From NCBI RefSeq assembly GCF_022605725.1, contig NC_065552.1, forward strand, positions 21,966,785 through 22,030,784: a stretch of DNA of 64,000 bases, in the 5' to 3' direction. Of the stretch, positions 24,504-34,605 are shown piece by piece (position 1 is the stretch's first letter; the number at the start of each line of letters is the position of its first letter). The DNA is from Anthonomus grandis grandis (taxonomy: Eukaryota > Arthropoda > Insecta > Coleoptera > Curculionidae). The position numbers and the translations under genes were made by a program. The notes below the pieces were generated by a model. It was not told the DNA's origin. It worked only from the letters and a program-made list of their open reading frames with translations, and did no database searches.

Positions 24504-25619
24504 ATGCGATATACCAGTGAAGAAAAATTTGACATATTGGAATGTTATATTACATGCAATAGAAATGCAAATCTTGCAATCGCTAGATATTTGGAACTGT
24601 ATCCTGAGAGACAACAGCCAGGTCCAAGACTATTCGCTAGGCTTGTCATGAACCTTAGAACTCATGGAAGTTTTGAAATACCGACGCCAGAAAATTATCA
24701 AAGGGGCAACGAAGCTCGCGATGAAAACATTTTAGACCATTTTAATGCCAACCCGAAAACATCGACCCGAAAAGCTGCAACTGATATGAATATACCAAGG
24801 ACAACCATTCAAAGAGTCCTTAAAAAAAAAATATCATCCATATAAGCCTACTATTGTTCAAGGTTTAAGGGATACAGACTACCCAAGACGATTAGAATTT
24901 TCAAACTGATTTGTAAGGCAATGTCAAGAAATACCTAATTTCAGCAGGAAAATTATTTGGACCGACGAAACGTTTTTTAGCAACTGCTGAGTATTTAACA
25001 GGCATAATCGTCACTTTTGGGCTACTGAGAATCCTCATGAAGTAGCTGAACGTAGACTACAAGTAAGATTTGGATTTAATGTATGGTGTGGTATGTGCGG
25101 TAAGTTAATTACCCACTCCACAAAATAATTTTCAAGTAAAATGCTATAATTGTTTTTAGATAATCACCTTATTGGGCCCTTTATTTATAACCAAACACTG
25201 ACGGGTCAAAGATATTTAAATCTTTTGGAAGAGCAGATATTACCTGCCGTGAGAACTATAATACCTGAAGAACAAATACGGTTTGTGTGGATTCAACAGG
25301 ACGGGTGTCCCGCACATAATACTCGGGACGTTCAAAACTTGTTAACGCAAGCATTTACACAATAAACTTATCGCGAACCGTGGTGCTTGTAAATTGGCCA
25401 GCTAGGTCTCCAGATATTACACCCCTGGATTTTTATCTTTGGGGATATGTTAAAAATGAAGTTTACGAATTTGAACCTGCTGCGACACTCGAACAACTAG
25501 AGGATAGGGTTCGGAATGTCTTAAATAATATAAATAGAAACACCCTACGCAAGGTAACTAGAAGTGTTTTAAAGAAATGTGAAAAATGTTTTAACAAAAA
25601 TGGCTGTCATTTTAAATAG
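24504..25619 (+). pseudogene. Mariner-like DDE transposase, element 2, with a 60-nt intron
   Basis: Starts MRYTSEEKFDILECYITC at 24,504; the N-terminal DNA-binding region includes YLELYPERQQPGPRLFARL, and a second helix-turn-helix reads TSTRKAATDMNIPRTTIQRV. A poly-A run near 24,830 shifts the frame. The first catalytic Asp is in IIWTDETFF, then FWATENPHEVAERR, and FGFNVWCGM. A GT-AG intron (25,100-25,159: GTAAGT to TTTTAG) joins in frame to NHLIGPFIYN. The second Asp is in VWIQQDGCPAHN and the third in WPARSPDITPLDFYLWGYV. One frameshift lies between them. The spacing is about 36-37 residues if that shift is repaired. Two stops precede the intron. Related to, but distinct from, element 1. 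Confidence 0.88.
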
Positions 25620-25738
25620 TTTAATTTGATATTATTGTTACAAGTAGTTAATTGTTTTAGTTAGAAATTACGTAAAAGTATAAGTTAGCAAGTTGGTAAG
25701 TTAATCAAAATTGTATGTATGACAAAATGCCAATAAAA

Positions 25739-26208
25739 GTCATGGCCAACTCAGCGAAAAATAAACTATCTAATTTTTTGACTTAAACACAAAATATTTT
25801 CATAAAGTGTTATACATCATTTGAAGGGGAAGAAAAAGATCTTTTTAATTCAGCAAAAAAACAAAATGGCCGCCATAAGAAAAAAAGGAGTTGAGGATGG
25901 AAACTCAGAACCGAAACGTCGAAAACAAAAACTGAATTCAGGTATGCGTTGTCCTTAAAAAGTTGTCCTAATAATGTTTTTACAGATTTTAAAAATACGT
26001 TGAAATAAAAAAAATACAGCCCTTTTTTAAAAATACAACTTTTTTATTTTTTCCAAATATTTCAAAATCGGAAAAAGATAAAATCGTTCTGAAAGCGGCA
26101 CTAAATTGGTAACCAAATGCCCTACAACTTTCCCCATTTAACCAATTTTCTAGCTCTTATAGTTTCCAAGATACCCATACATGTACACCCAATTTGTGCC
26201 AAACTGTA
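25739..26208 (-). repeat. Right long terminal inverted repeat of mariner-like element 2
   Basis: Inverted partner of 23,767-24,254. It shares the ATGGCGGCCAT-type and ACGTTTCGG landmarks (in inverted form) and ends in CTGTA beside TA. Confidence 0.88.
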
Positions 26209-26210
26209 TA

Positions 26211-26517
26211 TGAATATTGACATAAATTTTATTAAAACTATGACTATTTGTTTAGGGAAGGATAATTAGATATATAAAAAGACAATAATATGTAACAAGC
26301 TTATTTAAACTAAAAGTGTCAAAGAAATACTCAAAAAAGAACGAAAACTTTTAAGTCTTAAAAATATGTTAAACTATGTTATACTAATAGGGTGACCTTT
26401 CGGATATGAATTTATAGATATCACAATAGATAATATGTTAAGATATACAATAATTTGTAAATCTAGCTTGTTACAATTGTGAAAACAAAGTCAACTTACA
26501 TTAGCGGAGGGATTCTA
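26211..26517. other. Short spacer, nothing recognised
   Basis: AT-rich sequence between mariner-like element 2 and LINE-3. No motif seen. Confidence 0.5.
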
Positions 26518-26873
26518 CTTCAGTCAGTCGTACGAGACGGTCGTGTTTTTCGTTCGTTGGCTCTGCTAGTATTGAATATTTGTTTTGATTTGTTTTGTTT
26601 TGTTTATAAATTTTAAGTTAGCCGCGTCTTAGTTCTCCGCTTAACGTACGTGTCCGGATATATATTCTAGTTCTGTTTTACTGTTTATGTTCCGATCGTA
26701 CAAACTGTTCCTGTTTAGCTAAACGTGACCTTGTATAGCTACACCATTGACTTTTTATTTTTCTCCGCACTCTATTGAACATTATTTGCTGTGCGTGTGA
26801 TCTCAGTTAATAAACAGTTCCCGTATACCATTAGCTCCTATTTAACAAAATTACAACATCCGTCTACCTTATA
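26518..26873 (+). promoter_or_regulatory. LINE-3 5' UTR, probable internal promoter
   Basis: The leader starts CAGTCAGTCGTACGAGACGG. The CAGT...CGAGACGG arrangement resembles the initiator plus downstream elements of Jockey-like LINE promoters, which lie inside the transcribed region. It is less AT-rich than its surroundings. The assignment is by resemblance and position. Confidence 0.5.
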
Positions 26874-28181
26874 ATGGCTGAGTTTAGATGCGATTCCTGC
26901 CAAAAAACTGTTTCAGAAAAGGACAAATATAAACTTCGTTGCAGTGGGGAATGCCGTCGAAATTTTTGTATGACCTGCACTGGATTGGATAAAGCAACGA
27001 CAAAGGTGATACAACAATAAAACTTCCATAACATTAGATTTTTCTGCAGTGTTTGCAACTCACCAACTTTAAAATATCTTCATGGCAAAGTTTCGCAACT
27101 GCAAAACTCTCAGATATCCTTGGAAAATGCCAATGCTCTGGGAACCTGTCTAAAGAAGAATAATGAGCTTTTTCCAGTTTATTTTATGACATTTTAAGTT
27201 TCCATGATACAAAATGGAAAAATCTATATGAAAATATAGAAGATATCCATCGCCTCCATACTGTTTCTAAAAATGGACAAGAATCTCTGTTCCATTCAAT
27301 TAGAGATATGAAACAGCAAATATTTAATCTGTCATCTATTCTTATGGACAATCATGATGACACTGTTAAGATCCAGGTCCATGACCCATCCAAACAAGAG
27401 TAAATACAGGAAATTGAGAGCTTGCGGAAAAATGTAAACCAATTGACGCGCACCTTAGATCAATTAGTTAAAGAAAAATCTAATGTAAAAATTAGACAAT
27501 CTGTTGCTAAAAAAACGATTGCTTGCCAGACAGATCAGACAGAAAAACGAGGCTCAGAGGTGCTTACAACACCTAATATCAACTCGTTGAATAAAGATGA
27601 ATGACATTATGTGGTTGTGTCAAATATCCCACCTCAGTTCACCGGAAATCAGCTTGCGTACTTTGTCAAAGAAAAACTGGGAACCACGGACTTTATCAGA
27701 TGCTTCCCAATGCTAAAAAACAAAGAAAATGCAGATTCCGACTACAAAATTGATGTGCAAAATATTAATTACTTAAAACGGCTGAAGGATATTGGCATGT
27801 GGCCTCCAGGCACTTTCATCTCCAATTCATGTTTATCATCCTCAAAAAACACCAGCAAAGGTAATTAATACAACTTCAGGCTTACCACCTTGTAAGACTT
27901 TCGCCCCAGATAGTCATAACCTGTCGCAATGGTCGGATGCAGCAACACTAGACACTCTACCCAGGAAAGTTAAATGTTTGAAGATTGGTTCAGACAAGGA
28001 GGCGATAGCTACTTCGAAGTCTCTAGCGACTAAATTGTTGGAGGCTGATTTTATCATTGATACAGATGGGGAGATGAATAAAACATCAAGTATAGGCCCG
28101 ATGACTCCACCATTAGTGAGACTGTCAAGAGTCTCGGATGCGGCAGATGGTCATGGCAGACAGTCTGACTGGTCCAGCTGA
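26874..28181 (+). pseudogene. LINE-3 ORF1 with PHD-like zinc finger
   Basis: RNA-binding ORF1. It starts MAEFRCDSCQKTV at 26,874 with a Cys-rich array (CDSC, RCSGECRRNFCMTC), then a stop at 27,018. The frame continues past it with FFCSVCNSPT, completing a PHD-like pattern. A coiled-coil-like part follows (SLRKNVNQLTRTLDQLVKEK, 27,422-27,604), then YVVVSNIPPQFTGNQLAYFV and YLKRLKDIGMWPPGTF (27,611-27,868), and a last piece to 28,181. At least three stops or frame changes break it. Confidence 0.7.
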
Positions 28182-28316
28182 AGTAGAAGCAGATCTGCCA
28201 ACCTTTGGATCCTTTTTCTCATCAGAGAAATTGCTACGCCTCCAAAGGATTAAAGAAAGCCAGAGCAATTACTATTTTAGTGGGTCTCCCACTAAGAATA
28301 AAAATTTTTAGGTAGT

Positions 28317-30301
28317 TTGACGCAAGAAGAGGATCAAGTACCCTCTAAAATACTGGACAATGGCAAGCTTAGTATTTTCTCTCTAAATATTCAGTCTCTA
28401 AGACACAAAACTGATGATCTATTTTTTTTGTTAAAAGAGCTTTATTTTCCTGATATCGTTGCCATATCTGAACATTGGTTAAATATCTATGAGCCCGTCC
28501 TTATTAACAATTACTCTATAGTGGCCAGATTTAATAGAACAAATGTATCTCATGGAGGTACTTTGATAATGTCTAAAAGCCACGACTTTTCAGTAGAAAC
28601 CAAGTTCGATAATTTAATAACTGAAAAACTATTTGAAATTTCCATTATCTATAGTAATAAACATGATCTTCATGTAATTTGTATATATAGAACACCTGAC
28701 GCTGATGTAAATATATTCTTTCAAAAATTACTAAGCTTGTTGTCTCTGCCTTTAAATAGCAAAATCATTTTATGTGGCGACCTAAATATTGATTTTTCCA
28801 GTGTGTGTGCGGTTCAGGAATCTCTCCAGTCAATTTTCAATTCTTTTGGCTTAATCATGCACATTAAATCACCAACCAGAATAACTAAAATCAGCTCGAG
28901 TACAATAGACTATGTCGTATCTTCCTTTGATCCGGATTTCGTTGACTGTACTGTCCTTAACTCAAACTTTCCAGATCATGAAGCAGTGTTAACAAAGTTT
29001 TCCATAATATCAAAAACTAAAAATGTTCCCCGCAAATTAGGCCGTATTTTATTAGATCCAAATTTTCTAAATTTTAAGCACTATCTAATCTGTCTCACAA
29101 ATCCTTTCCTTTAAGGCCTCTCAAACTTAAAAAACATATACCTTGGTCTACCCAAGGCTTACGTACATCTGCTAAGAACATGCGTTCATTATGCAATCTT
29201 GGAAAATTCTCGGACAGCGCTTTCTTTCATGACTATGTAAGACTATATAAGAAAATTTATGAAAGGACTCTAAAAGCGGCAAAAGACAATTACTATAACA
29301 GGAGACTGGCAAAGTCTGATAATATCGCTAAAGAATCATGGTCGATTGTTAATAATCTGAGAAATAAACCTTCTAAGTCCAATACTATCTCTACCTCTCC
29401 TAACACTACGGGTTTAGAGGTATGTCCCTTGAATGGTTTAAGTCATATCTCAATAACAGGAGTCAGTTTGTGAGGATTGATGCTACGATGTCTTCTTGCA
29501 ACCCAATAGAATGTGGGATGCCTCAAGGTTCCGTGCTTGGCTCTATTTTGTTTCTCATATTTATCAATGATATCGCTAGTCTGAATATTAAAGGAAGAAC
29601 CTGCCTATTCGGGGATGATACTAGTTTTACCTGGAGTAATCCGGATATTGCCGAACTTCATAAAATCATATCAAGTGACTTAACTTCTTTCAAAGCATGG
29701 TGGGACTTTAATCTTCTCTGCCTTAATATCTCCAAAACTAAATTTTTGTCCTATAAAAATAATTGGTAATCTTTTGTACTGGATAACGCAACCATTGACG
29801 AAGCCGAGTCAGTGAAATCGTTAAAATTAGACATGCACATTAACCCTTTAACAAGAAAATTAAGCTCCGATTGTTTTGCGCTAAGATCAATTTCCAAGGA
29901 GCTTAGCCTCTCAACCTCTATAACAGTGTATTTTGCCCTCTTTGAATCACACCTTCGTTACGCCCTTCCTTTTTGGGTGTGTGTAGTGTCACTCAATTTG
30001 ACAAAATTCTTAGACTTCAAAAGAGAGCTTTGCGTTATACACTTAATTATAGAGACTTAATTATAGAGCTCATTGCCAGGATTTCTTTAAAAAATTTAAT
30101 ATCTTAACTTTGCCGTCACTACTTATATATGAGTCCGTTTGTCTAATTCGCAAGCACGTTTCATCAAATTCAGATAGGCCATCCCATAATTATCCTCTCA
30201 GAAACGCGGAGTATGATTTATATCTGCCTACTCCATATTCAGAATTGGTAAAAAACTCTATATTGTACAAAGCAAAAAAATGCACAATCATTTGCCATTG
30301 A
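28317..30301 (+). pseudogene. LINE-3 ORF2: intact endonuclease, deleted reverse transcriptase
   Basis: The endonuclease frame (28,317-29,114) is open and complete: IFSLNIQSLRHK, AISEHWLN, ICIYRTPD, ILCGDLNIDF, SSTIDYVVSS and NFPDHEAV supply the AP-endonuclease catalytic set. After a frameshift come the linker (RSLCNLGKFSDSAFF) and NNLRNKP. The RT fingers and first catalytic Asp are deleted: the frame jumps to LEWFKSYLNNRSQFV, then GMPQGSVLGSILFLIFINDI and FGDDTSFTW (FADDT-type, Ala to Gly). Post-RT parts lie at 29,812-30,301 (FALFESHLRYALPFW). The start codon is uncertain; no ATG opens the endonuclease frame at its upstream end. Confidence 0.85.
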
Positions 30302-30814
30302 ACATCAAGTCCATCATATCTTTTCTTAGTTTCCGTATGGCATTAAAATCATTCCTACTGGAGAGAGCCTTTTACTCGGTAAATGATTTTTTTAATACTT
30401 AATTTTAACTTCACACACACAGACTGATTTATTGTTTTTATATGTACTGTTTTATGTAGGCTATATCTATATCTTACTTTTCTTTTATACTTTTTTAATG
30501 AAGACTTTTGTATATTTTTATATAAATACTTTTTTGCTTTCTTAGGTTTCCCTTTTTTTTCTTCTTTTTTTGACATTGTATACATGCAATTGCATATTTT
30601 TTAATTTTTAATTTTTAATTGTGTTTTATTTATTTATTCATACTTTTGACCACATACAATTATTGATTTGTATAAATTTGTATATTTGTTTTACTAGTTT
30701 TATTTTATTTTTGTATGTTTTGTTTGTTTTTATGTTTACTTTAGTTATCAGCTTTGTCTACCAATCGTAAAATTTTTTGACAATAAAGCAATTGATTAAT
30801 TGATAACTCTCATA

Positions 30815-31500
30815 AAAAAACTTTCAGCAATTTCACCTCCTGGCAGTGGAAGTTTTTACTATAATAATAAAGGGACAAATAGTATTGTTCTCATGGCACT
30901 TGCCGATGCTAATTATAGAATTACATATGTCAATATTGGAGCGAATGGGAGAGTATCTGATGGATGATTTTTTAATAATAGTGGATTAGCAACAGCCTTG
31001 CAAGAAAATACAATAAATTTGCCTCCCCCAGAGCCATTACCTGGGCGTACAAAGCAAGTACCATATTATTTAGTCGTTGCCGATGATGCCTTTGCGCTTA
31101 AGCCATATTTAATGAAACCATATCCATTTAGCAATCAACCTGGTATTAATCGTATTTACAATTATCGTCCCTCGAGGGCCAGACGAATCGTGGAGAATGT
31201 ATTTGGCATGATAGCAACTAAAACCCATTCTGCTAGCACCGGAAAAAGTTATAACAATTACAAAAACAATATGTGTCCTCCATAATTTTCTTATGTCACG
31301 TAACACCTCTATAAATGAATATGCGCCGACTGGTACTTTTGATGGTGACAATGAAGAAATGGGAAATTGGCGCAATGAAACCTAGAGACAATATGTTCAA
31401 AACGACAATGTTCACGATTACTCAGTAATAGCTAAAGAAATCCGTGAAGAATTTCGTGATTACTTTGTTTCGGCGGAAGGTGAAGTTTCTTGGCAATCTA
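30815..31500 (+). pseudogene. PIF/Harbinger transposase fragment 2
   Basis: Starts inside the catalytic domain: SPPGSGSFYYNNKGTNSIVL, then MALADANYRITYVNIGANG, RVSDG (one TGA follows), YYLVVADDAFALKPYLMKPY (second catalytic Asp), RARRIVENVFGMIATK (Glu) and, after a frame change, VLHNFLMSRNTSINEYAPTG. The first Asp lies upstream of the break. Clearly a different family from the element at 12.4 kb. Confidence 0.88.
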
Positions 31501-31863
31501 AACATATTTAAAATAATGGTAAAACTTCAATAAACATACATAATTTAAAACTATAGTACTTTTTTTTACCAATAAATTATCCTCGGTCCCTAATGTTATG
31601 TTTTGATCAAATATAAACTTAATGAAATCGAAGTATTCCCAGGAACTCTTATTCTCTTGTCTATATCTTTGCTTGAGTGTGGAGATTATGAAGTTTTCGT
31701 TGAATTTCAGCATCAGTTTTTCTGCTATAAATTTTACTGCCTGCTGCTTTTTACTTCTATCTCCATATATTTTTGATTTTATTTCCCACAGCTCCGGAAA
31801 CCCTTCAAAAATACTTATTAATTCGCACGTATCTTCTTTGGACCATACACGTTTGCCCTCCAT
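31498..31863 (-). CDS. MADF-domain protein, companion of Harbinger remnant 2
   Basis: A 121-codon frame starting MEGKRVWSKEDTCELISIFE. It shows the MADF pattern: an acidic start, FPELWEIKSKIYGDRSKK, AVKFIAEKLMLKF and ISTLKQRYRQENKSSWEYF. In Harbinger elements this Myb/SANT-like protein is the DNA-binding partner of the transposase. The frame is open, but the tail after the domain (IVLNYVCLLKFYHYF) looks like read-through of noncoding DNA, so the gene is probably truncated. It ends where the transposase frame ends. Confidence 0.7.
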   Translation of the reverse strand: MEGKRVWSKEDTCELISIFEGFPELWEIKSKIYGDRSKKQQAVKFIAEKLMLKFNENFIISTLKQRYRQENKSSWEYFDFIKFIFDQNITLGTEDNLLVKKSTIVLNYVCLLKFYHYFKYV

Positions 31864-32159
31864 TTTGCTTTTCTTGTACTATTTAACTTGCACCCAACTT
31901 TCAACAAAACGGAAAAGAAATTATAACTTGCTAAAGAACTGTCCTGATTTGTTTAGACCTGCAATAATTTATGATGCAACTACTTGACCGTAAGCTTTGC
32001 TACTTGCTGGGAGAGCACTCTCGGACACTGTTTACATTATGCAACTTGCGATAATTTTACTTGCTCGTGTAAATTAGGCTTAATAGCCAGCATAGTGCGA
32101 GCCGAAACTTCTAAGCAAGTTGCTGGTAGATTATCTTGCCTACACAGGTATGACAATGG

Positions 32160-32600
32160 AGATGGTATTTGTGGGCAAGGGATGAACAATCTGCTGTAAT
32201 GTGCTGTATTGTTTCCGGCGAACGGAGATATTTACGATATCTATCTTCCACTAACGCAGGATCTCGAACAATATATTTAAGGCAATTTTTAGTGGCTTAT
32301 ATCTGATCTTGAAGTGGGCACGTAAATTTGTCAGTTTCCAAAAATAGATCCTCATAAGTCAGCCAGTAGTTTGATGCAACTATATCTACATTTTTGGCAT
32401 ATTGGAGTTGAAATGAGGTTGTTTTCCATGCAGGGCTTTTTGTTTACAGGTATTAATTTGCTGTTAAATTTGGTCTACATTCTTTACTAATTGGTGTAAC
32501 GTTAGCTGCCTTTAGATTTTATGGGGTATATCTCTCGTCCGCCAAAGTAGCCGCTTTGGAAGTACTTCTGCAAGTTGGCTATTTACATAACGAAGAGATG
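32160..32600 (-). mobile_element. R4/Dong-like LINE fragment
   Basis: The minus strand contains pieces in shifting frames: a KALHGK start, DIVASNYWLTYEDLFLE, TDKFTCPLQDQI, NCLKYIVRDPALVEDRY and SPETIQHITADCS. They parallel the segment just before the endonuclease in the R4-like copy at 20.9-21.3 kb. No RT core or endonuclease accompanies them. Confidence 0.6.
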
Positions 32601-32654
32601 AAATATTAAGCACTTCTCTACCTTTGTTGCATATTCTTATTAATTTAAATATAC

Positions 32655-33060
32655 TTATTATTTTACAATTTATATATATTATTTTTAATATAAGATCTTT
32701 ATGTTCTGGATTTTATGATGTTCAGGATTTTGTTGCGGAGGAGAGATTTCAAGTGGTATCATTAATTGAGACAAGGCTAAAGGATAGAGATGCTTGCGGT
32801 GGTGGGGTAGCCTTATATATACATACTTCTCTTAAATTTAAAATTTTAAAAACACCAGAGCAGCGGAGCTATCTCGAATAAATTTGGGTGAATGTAAAAG
32901 TGAACGGAAATTTTGAATTTTGGATCTATACCTGCCATATTTATACCTGTCTATATATTATCTCTATAGACCTGCCCACCTAAATGTCAGTTGTTTTATT
33001 TGATACGGGTTTTAATATTGACCTTTCACATACCTATATATGATAGTGCAACCTGTAAGC
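32655..33060 (+). pseudogene. LINE endonuclease fragment
   Basis: The frame IIFNIRSLCSGFYDVQDF, then EERFQVVSLIETRLKDR, ACGGGVALYIHTSLKF and, past a stop, IWVNVKVNGN; FDTGFNIDLSHT in place of GDFNID marks the second half. These are the first two thirds of an AP endonuclease of a CR1/Jockey-like LINE, with the segment before GGG shortened. Confidence 0.6.
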
Positions 33061-33213
33061 AACTGTTTGTTCGTTAAAAAAATATAAGTGAAGACAACTT
33101 GCAGAAAGGTAAGCTCTTATATTAAGACGTCTTTTTTTTTCTCCGATTTTCGAACCTTTCGATACGATAAGGCTTATTACTTTGGTTGTATTTTTCTGGT
33201 TTTTGGTGTTATA

Positions 33214-34044
33214 TACAGGGTGTTTGGCGGAGGGTTAGCCAAACTTGGTGGGCATATAGATAGGCTCAGATAAAAGATATTTTCTTAATAAACGTGTGTT
33301 CTAAAAGTCTTGGGTTTTTTTATATCATTGATTTTGTGTTATTTTCAGGATTTTCAAAAAATTATGCCTTTTGACATCTTTAAATTTTTTCAGCATATTT
33401 TTCACGTTTTTTTCTTACATTTGTATTTAGTCTGTAATGTATCCTGAATCTAAAAAATCAATATCAAGTACAAATAATACCGAAATAATTCGTTTTGAGC
33501 TCAAAAAGTTAATACAAGTAGCAAAATAAGTTACGAAAGGTAATTTTAACTTGACGCAAAAAAAAAAAAAAAATCTATCAAGATGTTCAGGTAGTTTTAA
33601 AAACATCTCCAGTTAATACTCTTTTTAATGATATACGATGTGTAACACAAAGCCGACTAACTTGCCACAATTCATGACTTTAAAAGAAAATAAAGTAAAA
33701 AAATTTTTTTTTTTATTTTATGTATTTATTTCAAAATTACAAATTTTGTTGAAACTGCACTTCCCGGCTCTTATACATGCCCTACATCGCCGTCGCATTT
33801 CTACTGTCGTATAGCGATGTATTTGCATTTCAAACCACTTTTTCCTATAACATTTTTTTATATCTTGCCTAGAAATACTAGTTTACCTACTCATAAAATT
33901 TAAAAAAAGCTTGATTTAAAAAAATAGAAATATGCTAAATTTTATTTTTTAATCAAGCAGGGCTGAATGCCAAACGGTCAAATTTTAACCCCAAAAATTT
34001 TGTAATTTTTACGTAAAAATTCGCTCATTTTGGGACACACTGTA
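33214..34044. mobile_element. Short TA-flanked mariner-like non-autonomous element
   Basis: Left end TACAGGGTGTTTGG and right end (reverse-complemented) TACAGTGTGTCCC, each flanked by TA (33,212-33,213 and 34,045-34,046). Length is 831 bp, with no transposase. Only about ten terminal bases match, so the pairing is plausible but not certain. It contains a 15-base A run near 33,558. Confidence 0.4.
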
Positions 34045-34108
34045 TATTGGACATCACTAAACTGTGGTACAACCAATTCTATCGATTTATAATCACCTAT
34101 ACTACCGT

Positions 34109-34383
34109 CCTCAATTAAAAAGCGGTATCTGCAAAAAAATCAAAAATCGACTTTTTTCTATATGTGGGCTCCTTGTAGGTTTATTTATTTACCAACAACG
34201 TCTTAAAGCCGTATCTGGTTTTTTACTCCTAAAATAAAATAATTTTAATATGTCGTATGTGAGAAACGGCAATAGATGAGCTCAGTCAAAAAGCGGTAAC
34301 TGCAGTATGCTCAATTAAAAAGCGGTATGTGCATGCACGTGTCATGTACATGTACTTGACGCATTTACCGCGTTTTTACTGAG
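34109..34383. repeat. Left subterminal iterons of the TATA-flanked transposon
   Basis: Three direct copies with core AAAAAGCGGTAWSTGCA lie at 34,109-34,133, 34,281-34,304 and 34,310-34,333, and one inverted copy (GCATTTACCGCGTTTTTACT) at 34,361-34,383. They share a CTCARTNAAAA start. Repeats of this kind near transposon ends are commonly transposase binding sites; that role is inferred. Confidence 0.8.
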
Positions 34384-34605
34384 GCTCGCGTGGCAAATTC
34401 GCTCATTCGCGTTTGCACAGCCATCTTTACTCATGATAAAGAAGGTTGTGGGGTTTGCAGTACGTTTGGGAACGGGTGGATTCTTAAGATTTGATTTCAA
34501 TTTGGCGCTTTTTTTGTGATAATTTGTAATAGTTTTAATAAAAGTTGTTGCCTTTTAAGTGTAGTGGGAGTAGCTTAAAAGATTGCTCACGACCGAACGA
34601 GGTAT

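Larger units (their letters stand above)
23767..26208. mobile_element. Tc1/mariner-like transposon with about 480-bp terminal inverted repeats
   Basis: The left end begins TACAGTGTGGCCCAAATTGG and the right end, reverse-complemented, begins TACAGTTTGGCACAAATTGG, both flanked by TA (23,765-23,766 and 26,209-26,210). Inverted similarity continues inward to GAGTTGGCCATGA (about 24,242-24,254), paired with TCATGGCCAACTC (25,739-25,752). The TIRs are thus about 470-490 bp. Length is 2,442 bp. A plus-strand transposase lies inside. Confidence 0.92.
26518..30805 (+). mobile_element. LINE-3 (CR1/Jockey-like) with 5' leader, both ORFs and tail
   Basis: The best-preserved LINE here: a GC-richer 5' leader, ORF1 with a PHD-like Cys motif, ORF2 with a complete endonuclease and a damaged RT, and a 3' end of ATTGATTAATTGATAA, a short repeat of the kind CR1 elements carry. 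Length is about 4.3 kb. The 3' end lies right against a Harbinger transposase fragment. Confidence 0.85.
30815..32090. mobile_element. PIF/Harbinger remnant 2 (3' half of transposase plus MADF gene)
   Basis: A plus-strand transposase C-terminal half and a convergent minus-strand MADF gene abut around 31,500. The left part is missing at the LINE-3 junction, but I do not see the missing half on the other side of LINE-3, so simple LINE insertion is not shown. The right end is unclear; repeated ACTTGC motifs near 32,000-32,070 may be subterminal. Confidence 0.75.
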
